NCBI GenBank assembly: GCA_009602735.1
Contig: WELA01002119.1
Coordinates: 266,809 to 330,808 of the forward strand
DNA length: 64,000 nt
Reading direction: 5' to 3'
DNA from: Mesotaenium endlicherianum
Taxonomy: Eukaryota; Streptophyta; Zygnematophyceae; Zygnematales; Mesotaeniaceae
Each line of letters opens with the position of its first letter. Positions within the stretch are counted from its first letter, which is position 1. The notes under the pieces are model-generated. The model searched no databases. It worked only from the letters and a program-made list of their open reading frames with translations, and was not told where the DNA came from. Positions 24,001 to 36,666 of this stretch are shown here, one piece after another. The position numbers were made by a program, and so were the translations under genes.

Positions 24001-27000
24001 ATAGTGCTTTTCCCTTGTCGCTTTCAGCTCAGCAGCAGCCCCTTGCCTGGCCCTTTCCACGACCGAAAGGACTTTCTCGACAACGAGCATGTCCTCCTCC
24101 TTCTGCTTCAACTGCGCAGCAGCCTGCTCCCGGACGGCACGCACCTCCTCCTCCTTTTGCGTCAACTGCATTGCATGCTTGGTGCGTGCTGCCTTCAACT
24201 GATCAAGGCCCCCCTTCCTGGCCCCTTCCACAACAGAGAGCACTTTCTCCACAACCCTCATTTCGTCGTCCTTCTCCCTCAATTGCAAGGCATGCTGCGC
24301 CTGTGCCGCCCGCTCCTCCTCCTCCTTCTTCATCATCTGCATGTGATGCTTAGCTCGTGCTGCTTTCAACTCAGCAGCAGCCCCCTTCCTGGCCCCTTCC
24401 ACGACCGAAAGTACTTTCTCCACCACACGCATCTCCTCCAACTTCTCCTTCAACTGAGCAGCATGCTGCTGCTGCACTGCACGCTCCTCCTCCTCCTTCT
24501 GCCTCAATAGCATTGAATGCTTAGCCCGCGCTGCTTGCAGGTCAGCAGCGCCTCCCTTCCTGGCCCTTTCCACAACAGAGAGCACCTTCTCAACCAAGCG
24601 CACTTCCTCCTCCTTCTCCGTCAACTTCCCAACATACTTCTGCTGCACCGCCCGCACTTCCTCCTCCTTTTGCGTCAACTGCTTGTAATGTTTTTCCCGC
24701 ACTGCTTTGAGCTGATCAGCGCCCCCTCTCCTAGCCCCTTCCACAACAGAGAGCACTTTTTCAACCACGCGCATCTCCTCCTCTTTTGCCCTCAACTGCG
24801 CTGCATGTTTCGCCTGCGCAGCTCGCTCCTCCTCCTCTTTCTGCTTCAATTCCGTGTAGTGCTTTGTGCGCACCGCTTTCAGCTGATCAGCACCCCCCTT
24901 CCGGGCCCCTTCCACTACAGATAGCACTTTCTCCACCACACGCATCTCCTCCTCCTTCTGTCTCAACTGCGCAGCATGTTTCTCCTGTGCTGCTCGCTCC
25001 TCGTCCTCCTTCTGCTTCAACTGCATATGATGCTTAGTCCGCACCGCTTTCAGTTGATCTGCGCCCCCCCTCCTGGCTCCTTCCACGACAGAGAGAACCT
25101 TCTCCACCACGCGCATCTCATCCTCCTTCTCGCGCAACTGCGCAGCATGTTTTTCCTGCGTAGCACGCTCCTCATCCTCCTTCTGCTTCAACTGCTTTGA
25201 ATGCTTCTCCCGAGCTGCTTTCAGCTCAGCAGATGCAGCCTTCCTGGCCCCTTCCACAACAGAGAGCACTTTCTCCACCACCTTCATCTCCTCCTCCTTC
25301 TGCCTCAAGCGCATGGCATATTCCTCCTGCACAGCTTGCTCCGCCTGCTCTTTCTGCCTCAACTGCAATGTGTGCTTTTCACGTGCAGCTTTCAACTCAG
25401 CGGCGCTTCCCTGCCTAGCGCCTTCCACAACAGAAAGGACTTTCTCCAACACGTGCATCTCCTCCTCCTTCTGCTTGAGCGCAGTGGACTGCTCAGTAAG
25501 TACTTTCTCAAGAAGGGCATCATCGACCGTCTCGTCTTGGCGCCTCGGCGAACGAGGTGCTGCGTCTGCCTGCTCAGTCTCTCCTAGACCTGCCAGCTGC
25601 TCTTGCATTTTCTGCATCTCTTCCTCCTTCTGCTTCAGCTGCGTGGAATGCTCAGATAGAGTTGCCTTGAGACGTTCAATGTCTGCCTCCTTGGCCTCTT
25701 CCACAACGGCCAGCTGCTTTCTCAAGGACGAGCTCTCAGAAGTCAGAGCTGCCACTCGGTCTTCCAGCTGCAGATAAAGAAAAAGAAGCAGGAGCAGAGC
25801 TGATTAGCTCAGAGCACCTCCAATAATAGATGGCAAAATAACAATGCAAACTATGTCTACGACACTTGTTGAGACACACGGTACACTTTTTTACAGAGCT
25901 ACACACACATGGCACTCTGCATCAGCAAAGATGCTGCTTCAGATGCGCATCCACAAGCATGCCATGTTCGACACATAGTGTATCAACATGAGGAGAATTC
26001 AACCCTATATAGCGCTACATGCCTGGCACACCTTCAGGTCTGGGCAAAACAAGATGGATATGCATGCTAAGAGAGAGAGAGAGAGAGTAGTGGTGAGTGC
26101 TGCACTGCAAGCTGAAGATGCTTGAGCATGTTTGCCAGACTACACCCTGCAGATTAATATTATACCAGAATATGCTGCAAAGACTTCTATTCACTGTTGC
26201 CTTGGAAGAAATCACAAACACATTGCACATACTATGCACACTCCATGCACTGCCCATGCTGCATATTAGCTGACCAAAACTTGAGAATTACATTGCAGGC
26301 CCTGTCACTCAAGACAGGAGCATGGCTAGCAACGGCATAGTGCAAGTCGACCAGGAAGATAAGAAGGCTTGGAGAATCCGCAAGTGTGAAAGTGCATGTA
26401 TTCTCACGTCAAATGTGAGTGCTTCCAGCTCCTCGCGGGCCCCTGTGACGTTTCCTCGTCGCGCTCTCAGATCAGCAAGGCGTTGGTTGAGCGCAGCCAC
26501 TTCACTTCGCGCATCGTCACGCTCCACCTGCACGCAACCAAAGACAGATAGCAAGAGTTCAGACACCACATACGGCGCACCGAGGAACATAAAGCATCAG
26601 CGCTAACCACGAGCACAGCATCACCATGGGCCAGGGCTGAGCTACCTATCCAGACAGCAGCATGCGCATAATGACATTTGTATTCACAGAGGAGCTACGA
26701 GCATGCCTATCTTATAGCCGTATTGTGCATACGCATACAAACATGAAGGCGCACTCATAATTCTAATAAGTGGTGAATGTGCATATAAGCACATGCATCA
26801 AAAAGCCACAAAGCCGAAGACGGATATGCGCAAGTGGCACGTAGAACTTCACGTACACAAGTAAAATTTGCACCCAGATGGCTACATCATCTCTATGGAG
26901 CAGTCTCAACAACAAGCTGACAGATGGAAAAGCCGAGACATTTGTTGGAAGACATGTAATACCTTCAGTGTTCCGGTGAAGCTAATGAGGCTCGTAACTT

Positions 27001-30000
27001 GTGCTGCTGCATCTGCTACTGCAGCCTGAAGCTCAGCCTCGGACTGCCATGTCAAAGAAACACAAAATTGCGAGAGCGCACACTTTTGAAGGTAAATTGC
27101 ATTACCAGTAAAATAGAGCTTTGGCAAGTACAGTATAAGTAGAGTAGTATGAACATCAGCTCTACAGGCAGGACCGAGAGACTAGAGTGCAACTCGATAC
27201 ACATAGCGGCGACCATCTACTGATCACTTCATACTATGCACACACGCAAGGAAAAGACAGATGCCACTAATCCGCACAAGAGCCAGAGGAGCTCCACAGC
27301 CCTGCACACGGACTGGATGGAGGGTGAGGGGCAGGCGCATAGGTGAAGGACGCCTCCCGCAAGCACACGGTCAAGGGCAGGGACAAGAGGACACAGAAGA
27401 TGAAGAAGCGGTTCTCACCCTCTTCAACTCCTTGAGCTGAGCCAGGTGCTCCTCAAGGTCTGCCTGATCCTTCTTCAGGACTGAGTTCACTCGCCTCTCC
27501 TGGACCTGAAACAGAAGAAGGGGAGGAGCAGGAGGGGAGGTAATCCTTAGGAGTGCTTGTATACCCTCTGCACAAAACCAAACAACCTTCCAGCATATGC
27601 ATACGGCTTATTCGTGAAGGGCGTCCTGCCTATGTGACGAGAAATTTGAAGCAGCTATGGCAGCAGAGGCAGAAGCTGCAACACCCAGTGTGCAAGTCAC
27701 AATCCCACCGTACAAAAAGCAAAGGGCAAGCCAGCCCAAGGGGTACAGAAGGCTGCACATCAAGGCAGTACATCAAGGGAAAAAAAAAACAAAGGGCAAA
27801 GAGTCCTCAAATGGTCTGCATATCAATCACTTGTACCAAAGGTACTGACAGGCAATTGCGCGACTTTACTACTGGCATGCCCTGCGAGGGGTGTCTCAAG
27901 TATGACACAACATTGGCGCACATTGAACACCTACAGACATAAGAACAACTTTGAATCATCAATCAGACATGCGCATCAGTATCAGACGAGCAATTTTAGC
28001 TCACCTTCATCTCCCTGACTGTGACAAAGCTCTTCAGCGCGTCAATAAGAGCCTGCTTGCTGCTGATGACGGGCACTCTCTCCAAGTTCCCCTCGTCGCC
28101 TTTTGCCTCGCGAAGCCTCACATGCTCATCGATCAAGGACCGAAGCTGGACCTGCAGGCAAGCAAAAGTAAGGGCACGTGAACACGAGAGAGAAAGTGTG
28201 GCGAGCCAAGTAAAGTGCAGGACGCATACTGAGCCATGGCAATGCCAACGCTGTGTGAGAACGTGAATTACTGCATACGTTGCAGAGAGCAGGTTGGGTG
28301 CAAGGGCCTGGCATGAGGTCACTGCTAGAGGAGCTTGGGAAGCAGATACATACAAAGGCAATATCGAACACATCATGGTGAGACACGCTTTAGTCACGGA
28401 AGTTGCTCATGGCAGACAAGGACCAAGCAACTGCTTCAGAGCTTGCTCCACACAGGGACACTGTATTGATTACATAACAAAGCCTCAGTGACATGTGCAG
28501 CTGCATGACTCCAGAACATGGAACTGCTGCTTGCAGTAAATGATTGTGGAGGTGCCGCCTCGGGTCAGCGGGTGAACTGCCCGTTGTGTCAGCCCCTCAC
28601 TGCGGAGCAAACTGCATGATGCTAGGGCACGTGCTTACATCGAGCATGCTGGGCTCTGGGTCCTCGTCGTCGCCCTTACCGCCACCAATTTTGTCCAGGA
28701 TGTCTTCGAAGAAAGTTTCAAAGCGGCGGGGAGTCTTTCCTGCACGCCACAAGGCACGATAAAGAGAGTGCTGAGTAGCTGTTGGTGCATAATACAGGAA
28801 CAGCCAGAGTGATATGATAGAGCACATAGAAAACCAGTAGGAAGGTCACGAACCGGCAGGCATCCACATGTGTGCAAGCGCGTGCACACGCAAGGCAGCA
28901 GTTCACGAGGCATTACTTCTGTGGAAGCATAAGAGACAACACAGTGCACCTTTTGCATAGAAAAGTATCATCATATGCACAAACTAATCTCGCTGTCACC
29001 GCAGGATCGACAGCAGGCTTGCGTCCAGGGACTCCATATCCATTCTCACCTTCACTGCCTCCCAAGAACTGGACGCCAAAGATGTCCGCCACCATGTTGC
29101 CTATTATGTTCCCACCTCTTCGAGGAAAGGGCATTGCATCCTGTTTTGTTGGGACGGAAGGAGAGGGGGAGGGGAGGGGGGGCAAAGTCAAAAAGAGTGA
29201 ACCCTAGAATCCTCTAAAGAAGGGCACATATCACGCCAGCTTTTTAATAGTGAATATGTAGAGATATGCGCAATGTCAACATCTAAAGGATTTTTTGTAG
29301 GTGCAGACGGAAAGGATGTGTCCAAAGATATAAACAATCGGAATTAAAAGCAGGAGAAAATGAGATGAATTGACACAGGGAAAAGTTGGACGCAACAAAC
29401 ACCCCGACAAACAACCTACATCTGGTGTTATTAAAACAAAAAAAGACACAACTTGATGGTTACAACCATGTAGATCACATGTATGATACGTATACAATGG
29501 AGGCAGGAGCCATACCACACACAATGAGTACTAAATAATTTGTCCCCACAAACCCCGGGCGGAAAAAAATACTCAAAGAAAAGAACTCCCACAAATGGCA
29601 TTAAATTCTTTTGTGAAATTAGGTGAGAACTGTGAGATAGATATGTAGAGAACACATGTAGGGCGCATAGTTCTAATTGAAGCATCACTGCTACTATTTT
29701 GCAGGAATGTGCAGCCATATTCCTGAAATAATATAAGCTGCATCATTATACCAGAACTGTGTCTACCAAAGACATGGTATACAAGAAAACCTAAGCCTGC
29801 ACATTGGTCGGCTAGTAAGTATGGCAAGACATTACGTGAAGCAGAAGGTTCCCCAGCAGCACAGCAGAGCATCTTAAAGAGAGCACGATTCACGAAAATG
29901 CTTCTTCACTGAAGATTAGATGCTCGGAATCAATAGACATTGCTACGAACACTAGTCTATTGATGTCATAAGTAGACTATTGCGTAGATAATGATGTCAT

Positions 30001-30975
30001 AATCTGTGTTGATTAAAACAGCTCAACCATTCGACAGGGTCTCAAAGAAAGGTCGCGAGTGCACAGAGGGCCCAAGATGCAATAAAGAGCTCATGCATAC
30101 TATCTCATGAGCTTGTGAGAAACTGTAAACACTCACGCTCTGGGCGCGAAGCTGAAGGCCCGATGCACCTTTGCGACCTGAAGCTGCCAGCCTGCCAGCT
30201 TGCATAATCTGCCAACCACTCGGCACATTCCAGGGTCTCAGGGAAAAGCAAGGCAAGCAATGATATTTTAAAGGCAACGTTCTCAGAAGCGTGAGCCATT
30301 CAATATAAGCATCGACAAGAATAAGAGCCAGCCATGTAAAGTGATAACATTCATCAAAGTACGCAAATGCGTCTGAAGGGCGGTGTCTTGGCCAGAGGAT
30401 GAGCTATGGCAAGTACTCAAAACTGCTCCTCGTGTGAACACGATCATGTGAGCTTCACCCCAAGAACATTTGCAATCGTGTCCAAAAGGATATTTCCACA
30501 TACTAAACAACTACAAACAAGAGACGGAAAAGGCAGTCACACGTTGGCTGACATTGAAGTAGCACAAATGCATCGAGGACCTGATTCAAATCTAAGAAAT
30601 GCACACCTGGCTCTGTACTACTCAAGACCTGATTGATTTGATAGCCACTGCACAAGGGAAGGAGGAAGGGAACAAAAATCACATGGTGATGAGTGAAGAA
30701 CAGTAGCAATTAGGCTGCAAGAATTGGCGAGAACATATACCTGAAGCCCGAGCATGGAGCTGCGGAGGGAACCATCGCTGCGGCTATGAGCTGCTGGGCT
30801 TTCGGAGGCATGGCTCCTCCTCTTTGATCTGCGAAAGGCATCCAGGTCGCTGATCAGCAAGGAAACCACGGGGCTCGCAGGTTCTTCAGCACTGAAATTG
30901 TAGTCGTTTTGAATGTGAGCTACAATGCTCGCAGACTCTACTTTGGGGAGACATATTTGAATGGCGAACCTACAT
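18613..30975 (-). CDS. Large coiled-coil protein built of internal repeats, function unknown
   Basis: Minus-strand exons with matching phases: about 30975/30880-30741, 30208-30137, 29140-29050, 28739-28639, 28151-28005, 27505-27419, 27043-26963, 26527-26408, 25767-21268, 21023-20898, 20727-20653, 20353-20267, 19941-19846, 19471-19367, 18987-18901 and 18747-18613. Total is roughly 1,950 residues. The N-terminal part is Ser/Arg-rich, followed by a hydrophobic-glycine segment (NIIGNMVADIFGVQFLGG), an acidic patch and coiled coil. The 1,500-residue exon is almost pure charged coiled coil with repeats. The C-terminus has duplicated short exons. I see no motor, GRIP or membrane domain and do not recognise the family; a scaffold or tether role would be inference only. 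The first exon is unsure: two readings with very short introns (about 50 bp) are possible upstream of 30880. The last intron is stop-free and could be retained. Confidence 0.8.
18748..18900 (-). other. Stop-free 153-bp intron (possible exitron) in the coiled-coil gene
   Basis: The exon-b copy ends GAG|GTACTA at 18901 and exon c begins after TTTACAG at 18747. The 153 bases between are a multiple of three and have no stop in frame, so retention would add 51 residues. The equivalent interval between the first b and c exons (20266-19942) is longer and is plainly an intron, which supports splicing here too. Confidence 0.65.
21400..25560 (-). repeat. About 19 copies of a 57-residue (171-bp) coiled-coil repeat
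   Basis: Inside the 4.5-kb exon the motif EKVLSVVEGARKGGADQL recurs every 57 residues, with a second part of the form KxKHxxQLKQKEEEERAxQ. I count eleven copies in a first block (about 25.5-23.65 kb), a diverged stretch (about 23.6-22.8 kb) with looser LKQKEEEM-type heptads, then eight copies in a second block (about 22.8-21.4 kb). Variants such as VERARKGGAADLQAARAKH recur in both blocks, suggesting duplication of groups of units and not only single units. The array explains the many long opposite-strand frames here, which are shadows. Confidence 0.9.
26070..26089. repeat. Short (AG)n microsatellite
   Basis: About nine GA dinucleotides in an intron of the coiled-coil gene. No function is implied. 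Confidence 0.8.
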
Positions 30976-33900
30976 TTGTTGACCTCACGATAAAAAAAGC
31001 CTTACAGTCTTCCTATGCGTGCAGCGGAAAGGTTACGCTAGCCACTTCAGCGTGGTCCAAGCTGCAGATTCGAAGCTTCTTGCCGAATATGACGTCAATT
31101 CCATAGCAGAAGAAAAGTTTGCAAAGGGCTGAGAAGAGGAGGAGATGTTTCAGGTCCTTTCTTGTACCTTGTATTAATTTTTGACGCTTTGGCATTGGCG
31201 CACACTGCCCATCTTCTGTGTTGAGATGTAGGACCTGGATACAGAGTTACACTTTCACCTAGTTAAGGACGAAAGTCCCCACTGACAGCATTACTTAATC
31301 CATAAACTCAATTACAAGTTTCATCAGCAGGGGAACATTCAATTACAGGGAGAAGAAAGGAGGTAAAAAAAGACATTCGGATGTCGGAGACAGACACTAG
31401 GAATCATGACTGGCACATTACGTCTGCATGAGAATTCTGAATAAGTTAAGAAGCTGACCTCGAGTGACAATATTGCTTGGCGATGTTCTGCTTGTTTCAT
31501 ACAAGGCTAGATCTAAGATTGGTGAACTACAAGATGCTGCATATACAGATGCCATTACGCATGAGGGGGAAGAAATTACGGGGAAGTAAATACTCGAGCA
31601 CCTAAGTTAGCCTCCTTACACAACTAGCAAAGACCTAACACTGCTGAAGCAGGCCGTTACGAAAATTTTCGAGTTCGTTACTAGAGAAGTTGCTTTCCTC
31701 TCTTCGGCCTGGGGCCGTATTGCCTTCCTATCGACTCTCGAGTTGTCGAACTCGATAAAATTTACGATGCGTGCACGGCAAACCGACCCTTAATTCCGAT
31801 GCGTGCACTGTGAACTGGCCGGAACACTAGGTTCGACAAAGACGCTTTCCTGCGCTTGCCACTCGTTTTGAAATCCAAGATCACGTGTCGACTGTGGTCC
31901 ACTCAATTTTTGCTGGTCCGGCTAAAGTTCACGATTGCCTGGTAAGTAGAGGTTTGGCTGGAGGAAGCTATACACTCAGCCACATGTTCTTGTGACTCTA
32001 AAGTTCAAAAGGCAACAACTTCAGGGCCCAGGTAACAATCGGCTTCCTCGGCCGAATTTCTTGTACTCGCTTGTGTTCGCCAGCATTTGCCAGTGTTCGC
32101 CAGCGTTTCGCCAGTGCTTCGCATCCATCGCTCATATCTGGAATTTGAATTTTGAAACCTAACCCCCAGTAGGTGATGCCGGGTGGTCCGTTCGTCGCCT
32201 CGCTTTGTGACTTGTTACTTTCCCCTTTTTCCAGTTCGCTCGTGTCTGATGTGGAGTGTAGCGCTCAAGAAATGAAAAGCACAACTGAAACTGAATTCTG
32301 TCCACATCATGCTCGTGTGGAGAATGTACCCCACTTTGGCCAGGAGTGGCCAGGAGCAAAAAAGATATTTGCAACTTTTCTTGTTGCGCCCTCGTAGCCA
32401 CTCAAAGCTGCTCATAGCTGTTGTAGTCGCCCGCCCATCGTATCTCAAACGGCCGTCCAGACGCCGGTACATCTGTAGAGCAACTTGTCCAGACTACTCG
32501 CGGCGGACCCTTTTCTCGCGTCTTTGTTCGCGATTGGGAAGTTTTAGGCTGCCAACTATGCCTTCGGGTCAACGCCTAAACTAGGTTGATGATGCAGGCA
32601 GAACCGACGCGCGATCAAGCGTATATTCACTCGTGCGACTGAGAGAAATGCAAGTCATTCAAGTACGCCTCATGCACAGTGATGTGAAAAAGCTGCACAA
32701 AGTTGTATGAAGATGCTAATATGCTCTAGCTGCGACGAATCGAGCTCTTTCAACTCTTAAGAATCGATGGCAAAGTGCTAGGCTATAGGTTGACAAGATT
32801 GAGGAGGTTCTATGGAATTTTTTATAAACATTTGGGATGAACATGGCTTATCAAGAAGTGTTATCGTTTACTTTTCCTTGGGTCTTCAAATATCATTACC
32901 GTTAATGAGCGACGGACTTGTGTACGATCAACGCCCAAAGGTGCTGAACGTAGACGAAAAGAAGCTCGAGACTCGAAATAAGATCCTCAAGTGGTGACAT
33001 ACAGGGAAGACGAGCACCAAACCGAAGTACTCAAAGTTTTAAAAGGTTAAGACTGTCATAAAAGTGTTAATTTTGAAAGTTAACATTATCGCTGATATAA
33101 TAGTCTGTAACACCAAAGCGCTTTGCACCTTGTGGGCCAACTTGGGCAACAATTGTCCCGCGCAAAAGAAAAACCTCAAACTTGCTTGATTGTGTGTAAG
33201 TGGCAAGTGAGGAACAGGAGTTGTTTCTAACAGCTTATCGATTGAAAACAAAAAGCATTGCTATGCTGCTTATAAGAAAACATGTATTTTGCACTTTGTA
33301 AAGACACAAATTGAGGTTCTTGTGAACAGCTGAAGCTGTCCCCAAAGGAGCTCACAAAATAAATTAAAGAAAAATAAATTCTTGCGCAGTTGTCTTGGCT
33401 GAGGAGCTCAAGGTATTAACAAGTTGACATTTTCATGCGATTAAAAAGTTATAGAAAATACTAACTCCCAAAAGAGTGGGAAAAAATCGGCAACAAATTC
33501 ACTTTTAAAATTCTACCTATTGTGATCCACTCGAGGCGGCCTTTCCGTTACACAAGTCCTTCTTTGGGCCAATTGCATTACAACTCTAGCACCTTTCAGC
33601 AGATTGAACTAGGTCTCCAACACTATATACAAAGAAGACAAGCAAAAGAGGCTCGAGGCTACCTCACACACGCAACTCCAGCATCGGCCCAATGCACCAA
33701 GTATGCAAGTCCACCACAGTCAAAATTTCCAATTAACAGATACACATTCCACCTTAGACTGTGGATTCACTATCCGTGCTAACATATGCTTTACTCAAAT
33801 TGAAAATCCCATCACAATGGTTAATTCTACCTAATTATAACACTATCTAAGAATTAGTGTTTTGACTTCGGTAGCGTCCTTCTCACTCAACTCTTGACCG

Positions 33901-34236
33901 CCGACCTACTTTGTTGTTTCAAGCCGTGCTCTTTAACACCTGGCCGACTACCATCGCCAACAAACCAATAATCCTACCACTGGATTCTTTTGATTGGCCA
34001 ACCTTCAATCCAATTCACAAGGTGTGTCCTCTAGATGCCCTTACCTCCAAGCCACGTTTGATGCTTCAATAGATTCTGACTTTTATCTACCAGCGTAATT
34101 GCTTGGCAAGCTCTAGACCTCTTTAAAATAGAATCTTAGCAAGTTACTCCTTACTTACAAGTCTCTTTGTAAGTGCACCAAGTCCTAGTCCAAGCGACTC
34201 TATAGCCGCGTTGTTGTCTTACATTCACCTCGAACC
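30976..34236. other. Gene-poor stretch left of the retrotransposon cluster
   Basis: The first kilobase probably includes the promoter and 5' UTR of the minus-strand coiled-coil gene. Around 32076-32122 a short block of imperfect units of the form TTCGCCAGCG/TTTGCCAGTG is seen. From 32.6 kb on the DNA is AT-rich with only short random frames. I find no coding exon, RNA gene or clear element border before the LTR at 34237. Confidence 0.45.
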
Positions 34237-34666
34237 TGTAATGAATCAGTATATGAAGTAGATATAAAATTCATTTAAATATGATAGTTAAATAAGTTCA
34301 GCCTGTTTTAGTTAACAATAAGTCTGCTACATTTCTAACACTTAGTTTAATGACTTAGCCGGGAGCAGCAGGCTAAAGTCCATTAGGTCAGCCTGTTGAC
34401 TTAGGTCAGCTTGCTGACAAATTCTTTGACAGTCAGCTGACTGCCGTACTCGATACCAACGTACTGCTTACTTATGCATCTAAGTGTGGTGTGCTAGATT
34501 AGTGGCCAAATGACACCCCTTGGGTAGATGGCAATTCGGGATGATGGGAGATGGCAGTGGATTTGGTTAGCCGAAGTCCTACCAATGTGGTTAACTCCCA
34601 GGTAGGCGGTGCCATCGCACTTGCCATTGAACAGTAAACTCATTCCATGTACGTGTGCTAGGTATT

Positions 34667-36362
34667 TGAAATGAATCTTGCTTATTCAAGATTAGTGTGG
34701 CTCATTTAAATATATAGAATCAGAGATAAGTGGAAGCGTGTAAAATTAGGGAGCGATCTTTGCCCTCATATGAATTCCGTTTACCCATCTATACCCCTTG
34801 ACTCACTTATAATAGTGTGCCATAGTTGCACACTAACACAAGGCACAAGAAAGAGGCGAGCTTGAGGATTAGAGCTTCTCCTTTAGAAACTCATGGCCTC
34901 TTGCCTACCAGACATACAAGCATGTATAAGCACATACAAAACATCAGGGGAGTGAATAGGAAAGGCGCTCTCCTTCTCTTGACCATAAAGTAGCTAACAC
35001 ACACCCCACTGACTTAGGTGCAAACCATGGAATCTGTCCGCTATGTGATCCCGAAATGTCAGAGGGCATAACTTTGTCAATACTTCTCCAAATTGAACAA
35101 GCTTAACGGCAACGGATGCATTTTGACGAAACTTTTTCGAAAACTTCTAGTTTGCTCCATTTAGAGCACAGACAAAGACGCCATGTCAATTTTCATGAAA
35201 GTTGGTCATAATAATGAACCCAAAAATACACACATGACTTGCAAGTAGAAAATCCGACCGTAAAGCCTATTACCCAGAATGAGGGACCACAAAATCTCAG
35301 CCTGCAATGTATCTAGTCACCACCTGGTTGACCACGGCGTGAGAAACCCGTTAAGTTGGGATGCACGGATCTAGGTATAACGACCATATTAATTGGTCGG
35401 TTGACTGAAGTATTAACTGTTCAGTTAACTGACGACGGCTCCACCTACCCAGAAGTTAACCACACTGGTGGGACATCGGTTTACCGAATCTCAATCGACC
35501 TCCCGGCTTTTAGTATACTACGGTCACATGTACCAGTCTACAAATAATTATCTATATGAATATATCTATTCTCAGTATACTGAGTCCAAGTATACTAACT
35601 ATTACTATACGAGCTTACTATATATCAACCTACTTGTAGTGAAACAGATAGATAAAGTACTTAGTAAAACAGAATACTTTATCTATTCAAGACAAGGATC
35701 TTTGAACACAAGTGGTAGCTTCTTGAAAGAGAGATGGCTTCTTGAAAGTTAATATATTTCTGGATTTTGGCAAGTACAAGAGTGATCTCGAATGTGTTTC
35801 TATGTTCTAGCTCTTGTGTATATACTTGCTACATAAGTAATTTCTAGGAAGGTGTATGTTGATGTGTTGGCACCCAACACATCCCAAAACTTGCCACCTC
35901 TTTCTAGAATAATGTACACATGTCCTTTTGACCTAAAAATGGCACATCTGACTTTTGCCACATGGAGTTCTTCTAGGTCTTTCCTCTAACTTCGAAAATG
36001 CCTTGGAAGGTTCAAAGGACATGAACCAAGTTACTAGAGTACCTATTCACACTTGACTCCACACAATACTACTCCAAATATATTTGAAAACATTAAAATA
36101 TATGCGAACTAATATATAATAACTCAAATCACTACACTACTGATATTATGTCCTATATATAACTGGTACATAAATCTCAGCCAACTATACTATGATACAA
36201 AAGTCATCCTGCTGATCTTTTTGACAAAGTAAGTAAACTCGCATTACATCGACATACAATCATTTAGATGAACTCGCACATGTGAGTATGTTAACATAAT
36301 ACTTATTTAGGGTTGTATTTATACATGCAAGTAATTAATAAATAACGAGCTGATTCATTACA
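34667..36362 (-). mobile_element. Solo LTR 'X' of a related Ty3 subfamily, minus orientation, inside the LTR of element D
   Basis: Read on the minus strand it begins TGTAATGAATCAGC and ends ATTTCA, so it has TG...CA ends. It is flanked by the 5-bp target duplication GTATT (34662-34666 and 36363-36367). Without its own insert it is about 1.2 kb. Part of it matches a second copy at 42983-43612. It shares a conserved core with the element A LTRs (the stretch around the GTGGTTGACTCC-like block), so it is a distant relative. Confidence 0.85.
35635..36136 (-). mobile_element. 502-bp solo LTR 'Z' nested inside solo LTR X
   Basis: It has TG...CA ends extended to an 8-base inverted match (TGTAGTGA / TCACTACA) and a 5-bp target duplication CTACT (35630-35634 and 36137-36141). 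It matches the plus-strand copy at 39384-39884 over its whole length in the opposite orientation. With no coding DNA inside, a solo LTR is the simplest reading; a non-autonomous element with short inverted ends is the alternative. Confidence 0.85.
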
Positions 36363-36666
36363 GTATTGCTCTCGAGTTCGGCATGTGAAAACGAGGCCAA
36401 CTCTCTTGTACAACTTATTGGAAGATATCTGAATCCAAGGCGAGAAGCCATTGATGCGAGCTGTCTTCTAACCTTGCTTATGTATGAGTTTCACTGATTG
36501 CACGATTGATTCTCATTTACTTGCATTTGACTTATGAGTATTGCTTACTGCTAATGTATTGTCGTTTGCTGTTAAATAAGTTAACGGAACATTCATACAG
36601 ATTACTTGTTGATGTAAAGATCTTTTATTAATTGTTAATGGTCTATTGGTAAGTCGATGCATTTCA

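Larger units (their letters stand above)
34237..36666 (+). repeat. 5' LTR of element D (old Ty3 copy), with nested insertions
   Basis: The LTR starts TGTAATGAATCAG and ends CATTTCA, like the other LTRs of this family. It resembles the LTRs of element A but is clearly more diverged. It is split by a second LTR at 34667-36362 and is followed by a primer-site-like TGGAATCGAGCT at 36668-36679. Confidence 0.85.

Noticed and set aside
21215-25777. Many long plus-strand open frames rich in Leu, Ser or Pro opposite the coiled-coil exon
   Set aside because: They are frame shadows of the repeat-coding minus strand; the splice borders, phases and heptads support only the minus strand.
31013-31195. A 60-residue minus-strand frame as the first exon of the coiled-coil gene
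   Set aside because: It ends in a stop without a fitting donor; other readings of the same DNA fit the next exon no worse, so the 5' end is left open.
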